Below are positions 38,375-47,165 of a DNA stretch of 64,000 bases, in pieces. Numbering within the stretch: the first letter of the stretch is position 1; every line of letters begins with the position of its first letter. Under the pieces are notes generated by a model, which made no database searches, had not been told where the DNA came from, and saw only the letters and a program-made list of their open reading frames with translations. The stretch comes from Paraburkholderia eburnea. GTDB lineage: Bacteria > Pseudomonadota > Gammaproteobacteria > Burkholderiales > Burkholderiaceae. The stretch spans positions 868,001 through 932,000 of the forward strand of contig NZ_PQGA01000001.1 of NCBI RefSeq assembly GCF_002917095.1. The letters are read 5' to 3'. The position numbers and the translations under genes were made by a program.

Positions 38375-38512
38375 TCAGCCAAACAGCTTCATGGCCTGCG
38401 CGAGCGTGTTGGTCACGCCCCACACGAGCGGCACCACCACGTAAAGCCAGAAAACCGCCATCAGCGCCTTGTTCGACTGCTTCGGCGCGGCAACGTTGTT
38501 TGCGTTCGTCAT
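38375..38512 (-). CDS. MFS transporter small-subunit-like protein (45 residues)
   Basis: A short reading frame of 45 residues begins at ATG 38512, with GGAGCG eight bases upstream. It has one membrane helix (LMAVFWLYVVVPLVWGV) and ends NTLAQAMKLFG. It lies 13 bases downstream of the OxlT-like gene on the same strand. Tiny one-helix proteins annotated as MFS small subunits accompany oxalate/formate antiporter-like genes in many proteobacteria. Function is inferred from position. Confidence 0.8.
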   Translation of the reverse strand: MTNANNVAAPKQSNKALMAVFWLYVVVPLVWGVTNTLAQAMKLFG

Positions 38513-38525
38513 GATCGTGCGCTCC

Positions 38526-39929
38526 TTATTTGCCGGCGGTCGCGAGTTGCGCGTCGCTCATGTGATGCTTCTCGTGCACGCGGCGCACCAGAAGGTTGCA
38601 GATGAAGCCCGCCACCAGCAGCGAAGCCATGATGTGGACGGTCATCGTGTAGGCATCGGCCTTGGCCACGCCGTTGGCAACCTGATAGGCGCGCACGTAG
38701 TTCACGAGCACCGGGCCCGCGACGCCCGCCGCCGCCCACGCGGTCAGCAAACGGCCATGAATGCCGCCGACGAAAGCCGTGCCGAACATGTCCGCGAGAT
38801 ACGCGGGCACGGTCGAGAAACCGCCGCCGTACATCGACAGGATCAGGCAGTAGGCCAGCACGAACAGCACGATATTGCCGCTCTGCGCGAACTGCGGCAC
38901 CGCGTAGTAGAGCACCGCGCCGAACACGAAGAAGATGAAGTAGGTGTTCTTGCGGCCGACCCAGTCAGACGCCGACGCCCACACGAAACGCCCGCCCATG
39001 TTGAAGAGCGAGAGCAGGCCGACGAAACCAGCTGCTGCGCCCGCGCTCACGGTGTTCTTGAAGCTTTCCTGAATCATCACCGAGGCCTGGCCGAGAATGC
39101 CGATCCCCGCCGTCACGTTGAGGAACAGCACGAGCCAGATCAGGTAGAACTGCGGCGTCTTGAGCGCCTGGTCGATATGCACGTGCGAACGCGAGACCAG
39201 CTTGCCCGTCGTCGTGGGCGGCGTCCAGCCTGCGGGCTGCCAGTCCTTGGGGGGCACGCGGATCGCGATCGAGCCGATCGTCATCGAAATGAAGTACGCC
39301 ACGCCCAGCACCACGAAGGTCTGCGCGACGCCCACGCTCGTGTCGCTCGCGAAGTGCTTCATCAGCATCACGGACAGCGGAGCCGCGATCATCGCGCCGC
39401 CGCCGAAGCCCATGATCGCGAGGCCCGCGGCCAGACCGCGGCGGTCCGGGAACCAGCGGATCAGCGTCGAGACCGGCGAGACATAGCCCAGACCCAGCCC
39501 GATGCCGCCGATCACGCCATAGCCCAGATACAGCAGCACGATCTGATGCAGATAGACGCCGAGCGCGGACACGAGAAAGCCGCCGCCGAAGCAGCAAGCC
39601 GCCGTGAACATCGTGCGGCGCGGGCCGACGCGTTCGAGCCACTTGCCGCCGAACGCCGCGGAAAGCCCCAGGAACACGATCGCCAGCGAGAAAATCCAGC
39701 CGAGCGAAGTGAGCGTCCAGTCATCGGGCGACGACTGCGTGACGCCGATCACTTTCGTGAGCGGCGCGTTGAACACCGAAAAGGCATAGGCCTGGCCGAT
39801 GCACAGATGCACCGCGAGCGCGGCGGGCGGCACCATCCAGCGTGAAAAGCCGGGTGGCGCAATGGTGGCCTCCTTGGAGAAGAAGGGCGCGGCTGCGGTG
39901 CCGCGCGTCGAATCCGCAACGCTGCTCAT
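38526..39929 (-). CDS. OxlT-like MFS transporter (oxalate/formate antiporter family)
   Basis: A 467-residue protein with 12 membrane helices. The first, AALAVHLCIGQAYAFSVFNAPLTK, is typical of the OxlT group, as are GVIGGIGLGLGYVSPVSTLIRWFPDRRG and FSTVPAYLADMFG. The group includes antiporters for oxalate/formate and carriers of monocarboxylates, so the substrate is open. AGGGAG precedes the start. A 20-bp palindrome at 40048-40067 lies about 120 bases upstream and may be an operator. Confidence 0.9.
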   Translation of the reverse strand: MSSVADSTRGTAAAPFFSKEATIAPPGFSRWMVPPAALAVHLCIGQAYAFSVFNAPLTKVIGVTQSSPDDWTLTSLGWIFSLAIVFLGLSAAFGGKWLERVGPRRTMFTAACCFGGGFLVSALGVYLHQIVLLYLGYGVIGGIGLGLGYVSPVSTLIRWFPDRRGLAAGLAIMGFGGGAMIAAPLSVMLMKHFASDTSVGVAQTFVVLGVAYFISMTIGSIAIRVPPKDWQPAGWTPPTTTGKLVSRSHVHIDQALKTPQFYLIWLVLFLNVTAGIGILGQASVMIQESFKNTVSAGAAAGFVGLLSLFNMGGRFVWASASDWVGRKNTYFIFFVFGAVLYYAVPQFAQSGNIVLFVLAYCLILSMYGGGFSTVPAYLADMFGTAFVGGIHGRLLTAWAAAGVAGPVLVNYVRAYQVANGVAKADAYTMTVHIMASLLVAGFICNLLVRRVHEKHHMSDAQLATAGK

Positions 39930-40248
39930 TGGTCGGTCTCCCTGGGAAGCGTATGTTCGTCATCACGTGCAGGCGCGCGGTTTGTTATGGAGACCGGCCG
40001 CGAAGGCCGTTTCGCACGATTGGGCGCGCTGCTGCACGAAGCACTTACGTGCCGGAAATCCGGCACGCACGAACGTTAGTGCGACAACGGGGCACTTGGC
40101 AATATGAGATAGCGATGCATATCTGGCCGGCGCGACGGTTTGGATGGGCTGAAAAGCACCGTCGGCAGCCTCGTTCGGGCACGCAGGAGAGCGAAGAAAA
40201 CGCCCTGCCGGAAGGAGAAAAAAGCGCGAAAAACGAGAAAAGCGCGCG
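39930..40248. other. Intergenic region upstream of the OxlT-like gene
   Basis: About 320 bases that contain the palindrome at 40048-40067 and a weak T-rich hairpin following the PepSY gene (40216-40250, reverse strand). No gene is supported. Confidence 0.45.
40048..40067. promoter_or_regulatory. 20-bp perfect inverted repeat, possible operator
   Basis: CGTGCCGGA-AA-TCCGGCACG has no adjacent T run, so it does not look like a terminator. It lies upstream of the leftward OxlT-like gene where a regulator could bind. Confidence 0.45.
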
Positions 40249-41001
40249 TTAAAGCAGGCCGATCGCGCACGCCGCCGCGACCGATCCGACCACGAGCACC
40301 ACGCCCACGGTCTTTTTGCGATTGAGTTCGGTCCAGAGCAGCACACCGGTCAGCGACAGCAGAATGAGACTGCCCGCGATGGTGTCCATCAGCAGCACCC
40401 AGCCGATGCCCATGCCCACGCCGCGATGGAGATTGTTGAGCGTGGCGAAGAACGCGCTCTGCGTGCGCTTCACCGACACCGTGTTGTTGCCCACCCAGTA
40501 TTCGACCGCGATGCTCTCGCGCGGCCCCATCAGCGCGAATTGCCACGATTCGGGCTGCACCACGCTGCGCTCGCCCCACGCGACCGGATGCGCCTTCTCG
40601 CGGCGGATGCGGCCGGGCTTGCCGTCGAAATCGAGCGTCTGCTGCAGCCAGAGCGCGAGCGCTTCGGGCGTGGCGGGACGATCGGGATGATTGAGATGAT
40701 CGGCAGGCAGCGCGACCTGCATCTCCTTGACCTGCGCCTGCCCCGAGGAAATCTTCAGCGGCCCGGCACGATGGTTGAGCAGGAAACCGGTTACGCCGAA
40801 CAGCAGGCCCAGCACCGCGCCCCACAGGCCCACCCAGCCATGCACCTTGCGCAGCCACTTGATGAAGCTGGCGCGACGCGAACGCTTGCGGCGCGCAGCC
40901 AGATCGGCGGCATCGAGCGGCTGACCCGCGCGGCGAATCATGTCTGCGGCGACACCGGCGCTCGGGGATTCGATCAGGGGCTCGTCAAGACGGGCGTTCA
41001 A
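40249..41001 (-). CDS. PepSY-associated membrane protein
   Basis: About 250 residues. A first helix is preceded by FIKWLRKVHGWVGLWGAVLGLLFGVTGFLLNHR, the PepSY-associated TM signature. A periplasmic segment (residues about 75-190) and two C-terminal helices follow. Such proteins often accompany ferric-siderophore uptake and may have ferric reductase roles. The start is uncertain: TTG 41001 is chosen; ATG 40941 is also possible. A Fur-box-like sequence lies at 41057-41075. Confidence 0.78.
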   Translation of the reverse strand: MNARLDEPLIESPSAGVAADMIRRAGQPLDAADLAARRKRSRRASFIKWLRKVHGWVGLWGAVLGLLFGVTGFLLNHRAGPLKISSGQAQVKEMQVALPADHLNHPDRPATPEALALWLQQTLDFDGKPGRIRREKAHPVAWGERSVVQPESWQFALMGPRESIAVEYWVGNNTVSVKRTQSAFFATLNNLHRGVGMGIGWVLLMDTIAGSLILLSLTGVLLWTELNRKKTVGVVLVVGSVAAACAIGLL

Positions 41002-41056
41002 GGCATGACTCCAGATACGGCGGGCGCCACTCGAAACATGCGCCAAACTTACAATT

Positions 41057-41075
41057 GAGAATAGTTATTATTACA
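41057..41075 (-). promoter_or_regulatory. Possible Fur box
   Basis: GAGAATAGTTATTATTACA matches the 19-base Fur consensus at 12 positions by my count and stands out as AT-rich in its surroundings. It lies 55 bases before the PepSY gene, which fits iron regulation. Confidence 0.4.
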
Positions 41076-41284
41076 TGATGGAAAGGCAACTGTCAGAATC
41101 CGATGCGCGAAACGCGCCGAAGCGACCCGAAACGACCCTGCGTGCTGCGCCGTGAGGCGTTCCGCACCCCTGTGCGGAAGACCCGCTTGACAAGGGAATA
41201 ACGTGACTTTTAAGTAGGAGAGTTGCGCCAAACCCCCATTTACGCCGTCCCCGACAACCGCCGCGCCGCCAACGGAACGCCGCC

Positions 41285-43207
41285 ATGCGCCACGTCCTCG
41301 TTCTTTGCACTGCCCTCTTCGGCACGGCTATCGGCTTCGGCGCTCAGGCGAGCGGCGAACCGGTCTCCTCGCTCTCGGCCGCCAGCCAGGCGCCTTATAC
41401 GAACGAAGCGGAAACGCAGACCTTCACCGTCAACGCCGACGGCTCCTACACCAAGCTCGACAAGCTCACGCTGCGCGTCAACACCGAAGCCGGCATCGCG
41501 CGCGCGGGCCAGTACTACGTGTGGTTCAACCGGGAGATGGCGCACGTCGATATCCTCGAAGCGTGGACCGAGGACGCCCAGGGCGGCCGCCACGACGTGC
41601 GGCCCGACCAGATCCGCGATGTGCAGGAAGTGCGCTCGTTCGACGCGCCCATGTTCCAGGACGTACAGGACAAGGTGATCGTGTTTCCCGCCGTCGAGCC
41701 CGGCGCGCGCGTGCATCTCACCTGGCGCAAGACCCAGCGCGTGCCGCTCGTGCCTGGCTGGTTCAGCGACTTCACGCCACCCGACATGGCACCCACGCAC
41801 AACTTCCGCGTGATCTACGATCTGCCCGCGAGCGTGCCGCTACACGCCGATGCGCGCGGCTTCACGGCGCTCAAACCGGTCTCGGCGAATGGCCGCACGC
41901 GCTACGAATATCGCTACGACAAGGCCAATTTCGATCGCCTCGAATATGGTTCGGTTTCCTATGTAAGCTACGGCGACCGGCTGATGGTCTCCACGTTTCC
42001 CGATTACGCCGCATTCGCGAAGGTCTATCGCGAAGCGTCCGCCGACCCGGGCGCGCACGATGCCGCCGTGGTCGAGCTAGCGCAGTCGCTCACCGCCCAT
42101 GACGCCACGCCGCGCGCGAAAGCGCAGACGCTCTACGACTGGGTGCGCCGCAATATCCGCTATGTGGCGATCAATGTCGGGCGCGGCGAGATCGTGCCGC
42201 ATCGCGTCACCGATGTGCTCGCGAACCGCTATGGCGACTGCAAGGACCACGTCGCGCTCTACGGCGCGCTGCTCGACGCCGTGGGCGTGCGCAACGTGCC
42301 CGCGCTCGTGAACAGCGGCACGGTCTACACGCTGCCCGCGGTGCCCGGCTTCGGCGTGATCAATCACGTCATCACCTGGCTGCCCGATCTGCAGATGTTC
42401 GCGGACTCCACGGCGAATAACGTCGAATTCGGCTTCCTGCCCTCGACCGACATGAACCGCGAAACCGTGCTCGCCGGTGACGGCACGCTGCTGCGCACGC
42501 CCTCGACCGCCAACACGACGCGCGACAGCGATCTCGACATCACCGTCGCGCCCGACGGATCGGCGCGCTTTGTTTATCGGCTCGAATCCACCGGTTGGGC
42601 CGCCGAGCAGACGCGCAGCGTACTACGCCTGCAGACGCCCGCGCAGCGCGAGGAGTCGATGCAATGGGAGTTGCGCAATGCGAATCTGCGCGGCTACGCG
42701 ACGCTGGCGTCCAGCCCGCTCGACGCCACGGCGGGGCCGCTCGTGGTGACGCTCACGGGGACGCTTGACGGCTTCGTCGACCCGGAGATGACCACGCCCG
42801 TGCCAACGCTCACGAGCCTGGTGGGCGGGCTCGACGCGAGCCTGCGCTACTGGTTGGGCGAGCCGCGCCGCACGCAGCCCTTCGTGTGCCACAACATGGA
42901 GGTGACCGAGCGCGCGCGCATCGCGCTGCCGCCGGGTCTGCGCGTGCTCGACATGCCCGCGCCCCAGCACGCGGGCAACGCGTTCATCGATTTTCAGTCG
43001 GACTATGTGATGGATGCGAACGCGAACGTGCTGCGCGTGACGCGCACGGGCCACACGCATTTCGCGAGCGACGTGTGCAGCGCCGCCGATTTCGCGCAGA
43101 TGCGGCCCGCGTTCGAGACGATGGCGCGCGACCTGCGCGCGCAACTGATCGTGAAACCCGAGGCGAAGACAGCCTCGGGCGCGCAAGGCATGACGCGCGA
43201 TCAGTAG
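41285..43207 (+). CDS. Exported DUF3857/transglutaminase-like domain protein
   Basis: The 640-residue precursor has a signal peptide (residues 1-21). A DUF3857 beta-rich domain follows (about 35-220, with YYVWFNREMAHVDILEAW). Next is a transglutaminase-like papain-fold domain with the Cys in NRYGDCKDHVALYGALLDAVGV and the His in VINHVITWLP, so the catalytic residues are present. The C-terminal 250 residues form a further beta domain. Role unknown; family members occur as stand-alone periplasmic proteins. It is convergent with srkA, 22 bases away. Confidence 0.85.
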   Translation: MRHVLVLCTALFGTAIGFGAQASGEPVSSLSAASQAPYTNEAETQTFTVNADGSYTKLDKLTLRVNTEAGIARAGQYYVWFNREMAHVDILEAWTEDAQGGRHDVRPDQIRDVQEVRSFDAPMFQDVQDKVIVFPAVEPGARVHLTWRKTQRVPLVPGWFSDFTPPDMAPTHNFRVIYDLPASVPLHADARGFTALKPVSANGRTRYEYRYDKANFDRLEYGSVSYVSYGDRLMVSTFPDYAAFAKVYREASADPGAHDAAVVELAQSLTAHDATPRAKAQTLYDWVRRNIRYVAINVGRGEIVPHRVTDVLANRYGDCKDHVALYGALLDAVGVRNVPALVNSGTVYTLPAVPGFGVINHVITWLPDLQMFADSTANNVEFGFLPSTDMNRETVLAGDGTLLRTPSTANTTRDSDLDITVAPDGSARFVYRLESTGWAAEQTRSVLRLQTPAQREESMQWELRNANLRGYATLASSPLDATAGPLVVTLTGTLDGFVDPEMTTPVPTLTSLVGGLDASLRYWLGEPRRTQPFVCHNMEVTERARIALPPGLRVLDMPAPQHAGNAFIDFQSDYVMDANANVLRVTRTGHTHFASDVCSAADFAQMRPAFETMARDLRAQLIVKPEAKTASGAQGMTRDQ

Positions 43208-43229
43208 AAAACCTGTACAGGTCTGCTCT

Positions 43230-44270
43230 TCAAACCGGCCAGAGCGGCCCTTCCTGCATCGCGCCGATCTGCTCGCGCAATTCGAGGATGCGCTCCTCCC
43301 AGTAACGTTGCGTGTTGAACCACGGGAACGCCGCCGGGAAAGCGGGATCGCCCCAGCGCCGCGCGAGCCACGCCGAGTAGTGGATCAAGCGCAGCGTACG
43401 CAGCGCTTCGACGAGATGCAGCTCGCGCGGATCGAATTCGCAGAAGTCCTCATAACCGGCCAGCAGATCCGCGAGCGCGCGCGATGCATCGGCGCGATCG
43501 CCCGGCAGCAGCAGCCACAGATCCTGAATCGCGGGGCCCATGCGGCTGTCGTCGAAGTCGACGAAATGCGGGCCTGCATCGGTCCACAGCACATTGCTCG
43601 GGTGGCAGTCGCCGTGCAGGCGCAACTGGCGCACGTCGCCCGCGCGCTCGAAGGCCGCTTCCACGCCTTGCAGCGCAAGACCCATGGCCGTCTGCCACGC
43701 GTCGCGCACGTTGGCGGGCACGAAATCGTGTTCGAGCAGATACGTGCGCGGCTCGTAGCCATAGCTTTGAATATCGATCGAGGGACGCGCGCGATACGGT
43801 TGCGCGGCGCCCACCGCATGAATGCGGCCGATGAAGCGGCCGATCCATTCGAGCGTCTCGCTGCGGTCGATGTCGGGCGCGCGGCCGCCGCGCCGCTCGA
43901 ACAACGCGAAGCGAAAACCCTCGTGCTCGTGCAGCGAGCGCCCTTCCAGCACCAGCGCGGGCACAGCGGGAATCTCGCGCGCGGCCAGATCGGCCACGAA
44001 GGCGTGCTCTTCGAGAATGGCTTCGTCGCTCCAGCGCTCGGGCCGATAGAACTTGGCGACGAGCGGCGCTTCGTCCTCCACGCCGATCTGATAGACGCGG
44101 TTTTCGTAGCTGTTGAGCGCGAGCATGCGTCCGTCGGTGCGCCGGCCCGTGGGCATCAGCACGCCATCGACGGCATCGAGCACGCACTCGGGCGTCAGGC
44201 GCGCATAGGGCGCGGACGAATCGCTGGATTCGTCAGACGTACCGGAAGAAGAGGAGTTGTGATCGTTCAT
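43230..44270 (-). CDS. srkA: Stress response kinase A (YihE/RdoA)
   Basis: A 346-residue Ser/Thr protein kinase of the choline-kinase-like fold with catalytic loop LRLHGDCHPSNVLW and metal-binding VDFDDSRMGPAIQDLWLL. SrkA counters stress-induced cell death in E. coli. The start ATG 44270 is followed by a Ser/Asp-rich N-terminal stretch of about 20 residues. In E. coli the gene precedes dsbA, which is not seen here. Confidence 0.9.
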   Translation of the reverse strand: MNDHNSSSSGTSDESSDSSAPYARLTPECVLDAVDGVLMPTGRRTDGRMLALNSYENRVYQIGVEDEAPLVAKFYRPERWSDEAILEEHAFVADLAAREIPAVPALVLEGRSLHEHEGFRFALFERRGGRAPDIDRSETLEWIGRFIGRIHAVGAAQPYRARPSIDIQSYGYEPRTYLLEHDFVPANVRDAWQTAMGLALQGVEAAFERAGDVRQLRLHGDCHPSNVLWTDAGPHFVDFDDSRMGPAIQDLWLLLPGDRADASRALADLLAGYEDFCEFDPRELHLVEALRTLRLIHYSAWLARRWGDPAFPAAFPWFNTQRYWEERILELREQIGAMQEGPLWPV

Positions 44271-44483
44271 CCCCGCATTGTGCATCTTGCGGGCTGCGTC
44301 CGCGAGTTGCGCGCGCGAAGCCCTGCGCCATGCGGCCGGGGTGTGCCTGGAAGCCCTGGGATCCCTGGAAGCGGCGCGCGGATCGCACACGCCGCGCCGA
44401 TGCGCTGCGGGGATGAGTCGGCGCGCTGGATGCGCGCCGGGATCGGAGCGTTGTGAGTTACCGCTCAGTGCATGTGCTGAACG

Positions 44484-44696
44484 TCAGTGGACTTTCGCGC
44501 CGGCGGGCATGACCTGCTCGCCCGTGTCGATCAAATCTTCCAGAAAAAAGGGCTCGGTATTGAGCTGTCGCGACGCGCCAGGCTCGCCGATGTACCAGGT
44601 AACCATGGCCATGTCGCCGAGAATACGCATCACGATGCCGCGCGCGCCATGAGGCACGGCGATATGGACAGTGCGGACAATAGAACCGATTTGCAT
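44484..44696 (-). CDS. Conserved hypothetical protein, 70 residues
   Basis: A small soluble protein with a beta-rich pattern (IGSIVRTVHIAVPHGARGIVMRILGDMAMVTWYIGE) and an acidic helical end (PFFLEDLIDTGEQV). It may be a small barrel-like fold. No known family is recognised. It is transcribed leftwards and ends 213 bases before the srkA start, so it could share an operon with srkA. Confidence 0.6.
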   Translation of the reverse strand: MQIGSIVRTVHIAVPHGARGIVMRILGDMAMVTWYIGEPGASRQLNTEPFFLEDLIDTGEQVMPAGAKVH

Positions 44697-45394
44697 GATG
44701 TTTCCCCGTTCCCAATGCCGGCTTCCTCGCAGGAAAGACCGGTCAGTGTGCTGACAAAAACCCGCGCGCACACGAGGTTGCGCGCACATTCAACCTGCTC
44801 CCGGCGGCGCGTTCGCGCACTCATTGCATCGGCCGCTTCGAGGCTTCTCCTCGGCGTTGCCGACACCCGCGTAAGCGCACGCGCGTGCCAAACCGGTTTA
44901 CGCATTGTTGCCTTTTTGGCCGTGCGCGCAAAGCAAAAAAATAGGGGGGACGATCCACGCACAACAGCCCGCATGACACGGCCTTTGCGCGCGCATTTTC
45001 CACCTATCCCCGCCACGACTTTCGCATGAAGCCTGCGTGCGTGCAGCCATTTCCGCACGCAGCGCCGGTTCGGCGCGCTTTGGCAAAACGCTGACTGTAC
45101 CAGATGGTGAACCGGCGTCCTGAAGTTCAGCCTGCTCGCGAGCCGCCGCGAGAGCGCAGACCATAACCCATTCCGGCGACATTTCCGTGACCATCGCAGG
45201 ACGCCGACTACGCAACCGAAGCACATACGCACCCTCGATATCGGCATGTTCCGTTGCGCACACAACCATGCAATCCCGCGCAAAGCAGTGCCTCACACAT
45301 GAAAAACAGGCCCCGATATTGCATGTCGAGACGGCAAGGATCGCGCAACAGGCGTATCGTTGCGCCTTTGCAATTTCCGTAAGGAGTACCTGTC
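44697..45394. other. Intergenic region upstream of the MFS gene
   Basis: About 700 bases. Frames on both strands overlap but show no protein features. The inverted repeat at 45343-45365 just before the MFS gene is the only defined element. Confidence 0.5.
45343..45365. promoter_or_regulatory. Inverted repeat GCGCAAC-N9-GTTGCGC, possible operator
   Basis: Two seven-base arms lie 30 bases upstream of the GTG start of the MFS gene and just before its ribosome site. This position would suit a repressor site. Confidence 0.4.
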
Positions 45395-46636
45395 GTGAGT
45401 GCATCACCGGGCGCGGGCAGCAAGGCCGCCCCTTCGGCCATTCCCTATATCGAGCGCGGCACGCGCCCCTTCTGGCGCGCGAGTCTTGCGCTGCTGTTCG
45501 CGGGCTACGCCACGTTTTCGCTGCTGTATTGCGTGCAGCCGCTACTGCCCGCGTTCTCGCAGACCTTCGGTGTGAGTCCCGCGCAGAGCAGTCTTTCGCT
45601 GTCCTTCAGCACGGCGGCGCTGGCCTGTGCGATCTTCGTGGCCGGCTTCGTCTCCGAAGGCTGGAGCCGCCGCACGATGATGACCGCATCGCTCACGGCC
45701 TCCTCGCTGCTCACGCTCGCGGTCGCGTTCGTGCCCCACTGGCACACGCTGCTCGTGCTGCGCACGCTCGAAGGCATTGCGCTGGGCGGCGTGCCTGCCG
45801 TCGCGATGGCATGGCTCGCCGAAGAGATGCATCCCGACGGCCTCGGCCTGTCGATGGGCCTGTATGTGGGCGGCACCGCCATCGGCGGCATGGCCGGGCG
45901 TGTCATCACCGGCATCTGCACCGACCTGTTCGGCTGGCGCGTGGCCGTTGCGGTGATCGGCGTGCTCGGGCTGGCGTCGATGCTGGCGTTCCGCGCGCTC
46001 CTGCCACCTTCGCGCCATTTCGTGCCCAAGAGCGGCCTGGGTTTCGCGCACCATCGCGCGGCGCTGCTGCGCCATCTCGCGCGCCCAGGTCTGCCCGTGC
46101 TGTTCTCGCTCGGCTTCGTGCTGATGGGCAGCTTCGTCACGCTGTACAACTACATCGGCTACCGGCTGATCGCGCCGCCCTACAGCATGAGCCAGGCGGC
46201 CATCGGCGCGATCTTTCTGGTGTATCTGACCGGCGTGGTCGCCTCGCCATGGTCCGGGCGCATGGCCGATACCTTCGGGCGCGGCCGCGTGCTGCTCGGC
46301 AGCCTCGCGCTGATGCTCGTGGGCGTCGTGCTGACGATGTTCGCGCCGCTCGGCGCGATTGCGGCGGGCATCGCGTGTCTCACCATCGGCTTCTTTGCCG
46401 GCCATTCGGTGGCGAGCGGCTGGGTCGGACGTCTCGCGCGCGAGGCGAAGGGCCAGGCCGCGGCACTCTATTTGCTGAGCTATTACCTGGGTTCGAGCAT
46501 CATGGGCTCGGTCGGTGGGCACTTCTGGGCGGCGTGGGGCTGGGGCGGCGTGGCCGGTCTCGTGGCTGTGCTGCTCGTGCTGGGGCTGCTGGGCGCACGC
46601 ATGTTGCGTTCACGCGAACGGGCAGGCGCGGCGTGA
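45395..46636 (+). CDS. MFS transporter (YnfM/arabinose-efflux-like)
   Basis: A 413-residue protein with 12 membrane helices. Segments LFAGYATFSLLYCVQPLLPAFSQTFGVSPAQSSLSLS and LRTLEGIALGGVPAVAMAWLAEE match the YnfM group of drug/sugar exporters. GTG 45395 is the start, with TAAGGAG eight bases upstream. The compound exported is unknown. Confidence 0.88.
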   Translation: MSASPGAGSKAAPSAIPYIERGTRPFWRASLALLFAGYATFSLLYCVQPLLPAFSQTFGVSPAQSSLSLSFSTAALACAIFVAGFVSEGWSRRTMMTASLTASSLLTLAVAFVPHWHTLLVLRTLEGIALGGVPAVAMAWLAEEMHPDGLGLSMGLYVGGTAIGGMAGRVITGICTDLFGWRVAVAVIGVLGLASMLAFRALLPPSRHFVPKSGLGFAHHRAALLRHLARPGLPVLFSLGFVLMGSFVTLYNYIGYRLIAPPYSMSQAAIGAIFLVYLTGVVASPWSGRMADTFGRGRVLLGSLALMLVGVVLTMFAPLGAIAAGIACLTIGFFAGHSVASGWVGRLAREAKGQAAALYLLSYYLGSSIMGSVGGHFWAAWGWGGVAGLVAVLLVLGLLGARMLRSRERAGAA

Positions 46637-46905
46637 CCTCGCGCGCATTGCGCCTCGCCTGACGAAAGGTGTTCGTAACCTTGAGATTAAGGTGCAAGCG
46701 CGTTACGGCGCGCTCCATGCTTCGGCCCGAAGCCCGATCTGGCAGGGCCTGGCGACGAGGCATCGGCAACATGGCGGCGCCTGTCCGCGCCGCCATGTTT
46801 GAAAGCCTCACCTATACTCGATTGAAGGCCGAAGCCGCAGCGCCGCGCGTGGCGCGATAGCGGCGCAAAGCAGTCTCGTCGGCCCCTAAATACAAGGAGA
46901 CGAGC

Positions 46906-47091
46906 ATGTCAGGTTATTTCACGATCGGCGACTTCGTCATGATCATCCCGATGGCCCTCGCTGGCGCACTCTTTCTCGGCGCCGTGCCGTGCGCGACCGA
47001 ATTCAGGCATAACTCTCTACGCATCGTCGGGGCCATCGTTGGGGCGCTCGCGGCCGTCGCGCTCGTCGAAACGTTGCCGGTTTTGATGTAA
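46906..47091 (+). CDS. Small membrane protein, 61 residues
   Basis: A two-helix protein: FVMIIPMALAGALFLGAVP, a short loop (CATEFRHNSLR), then IVGAIVGALAAVALVETLPVLM. AAGGAG lies eight bases before the ATG, which makes it a real gene. Function unknown. Confidence 0.7.
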   Translation: MSGYFTIGDFVMIIPMALAGALFLGAVPCATEFRHNSLRIVGAIVGALAAVALVETLPVLM

Positions 47092-47165
47092 CGCCCCGGC
47101 GTTTTCCTTCGTCATGGCGAACCGTGACATAGCGCGCCCCTAGCGGCGCGGATGGACCGCTGTGC

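Noticed and set aside
44630..45283. Reverse frame of 217 codons between the srkA region and the MFS gene
   Set aside because: Cys/Arg-rich translation with no conserved pattern; it overlaps other equally unsupported frames.
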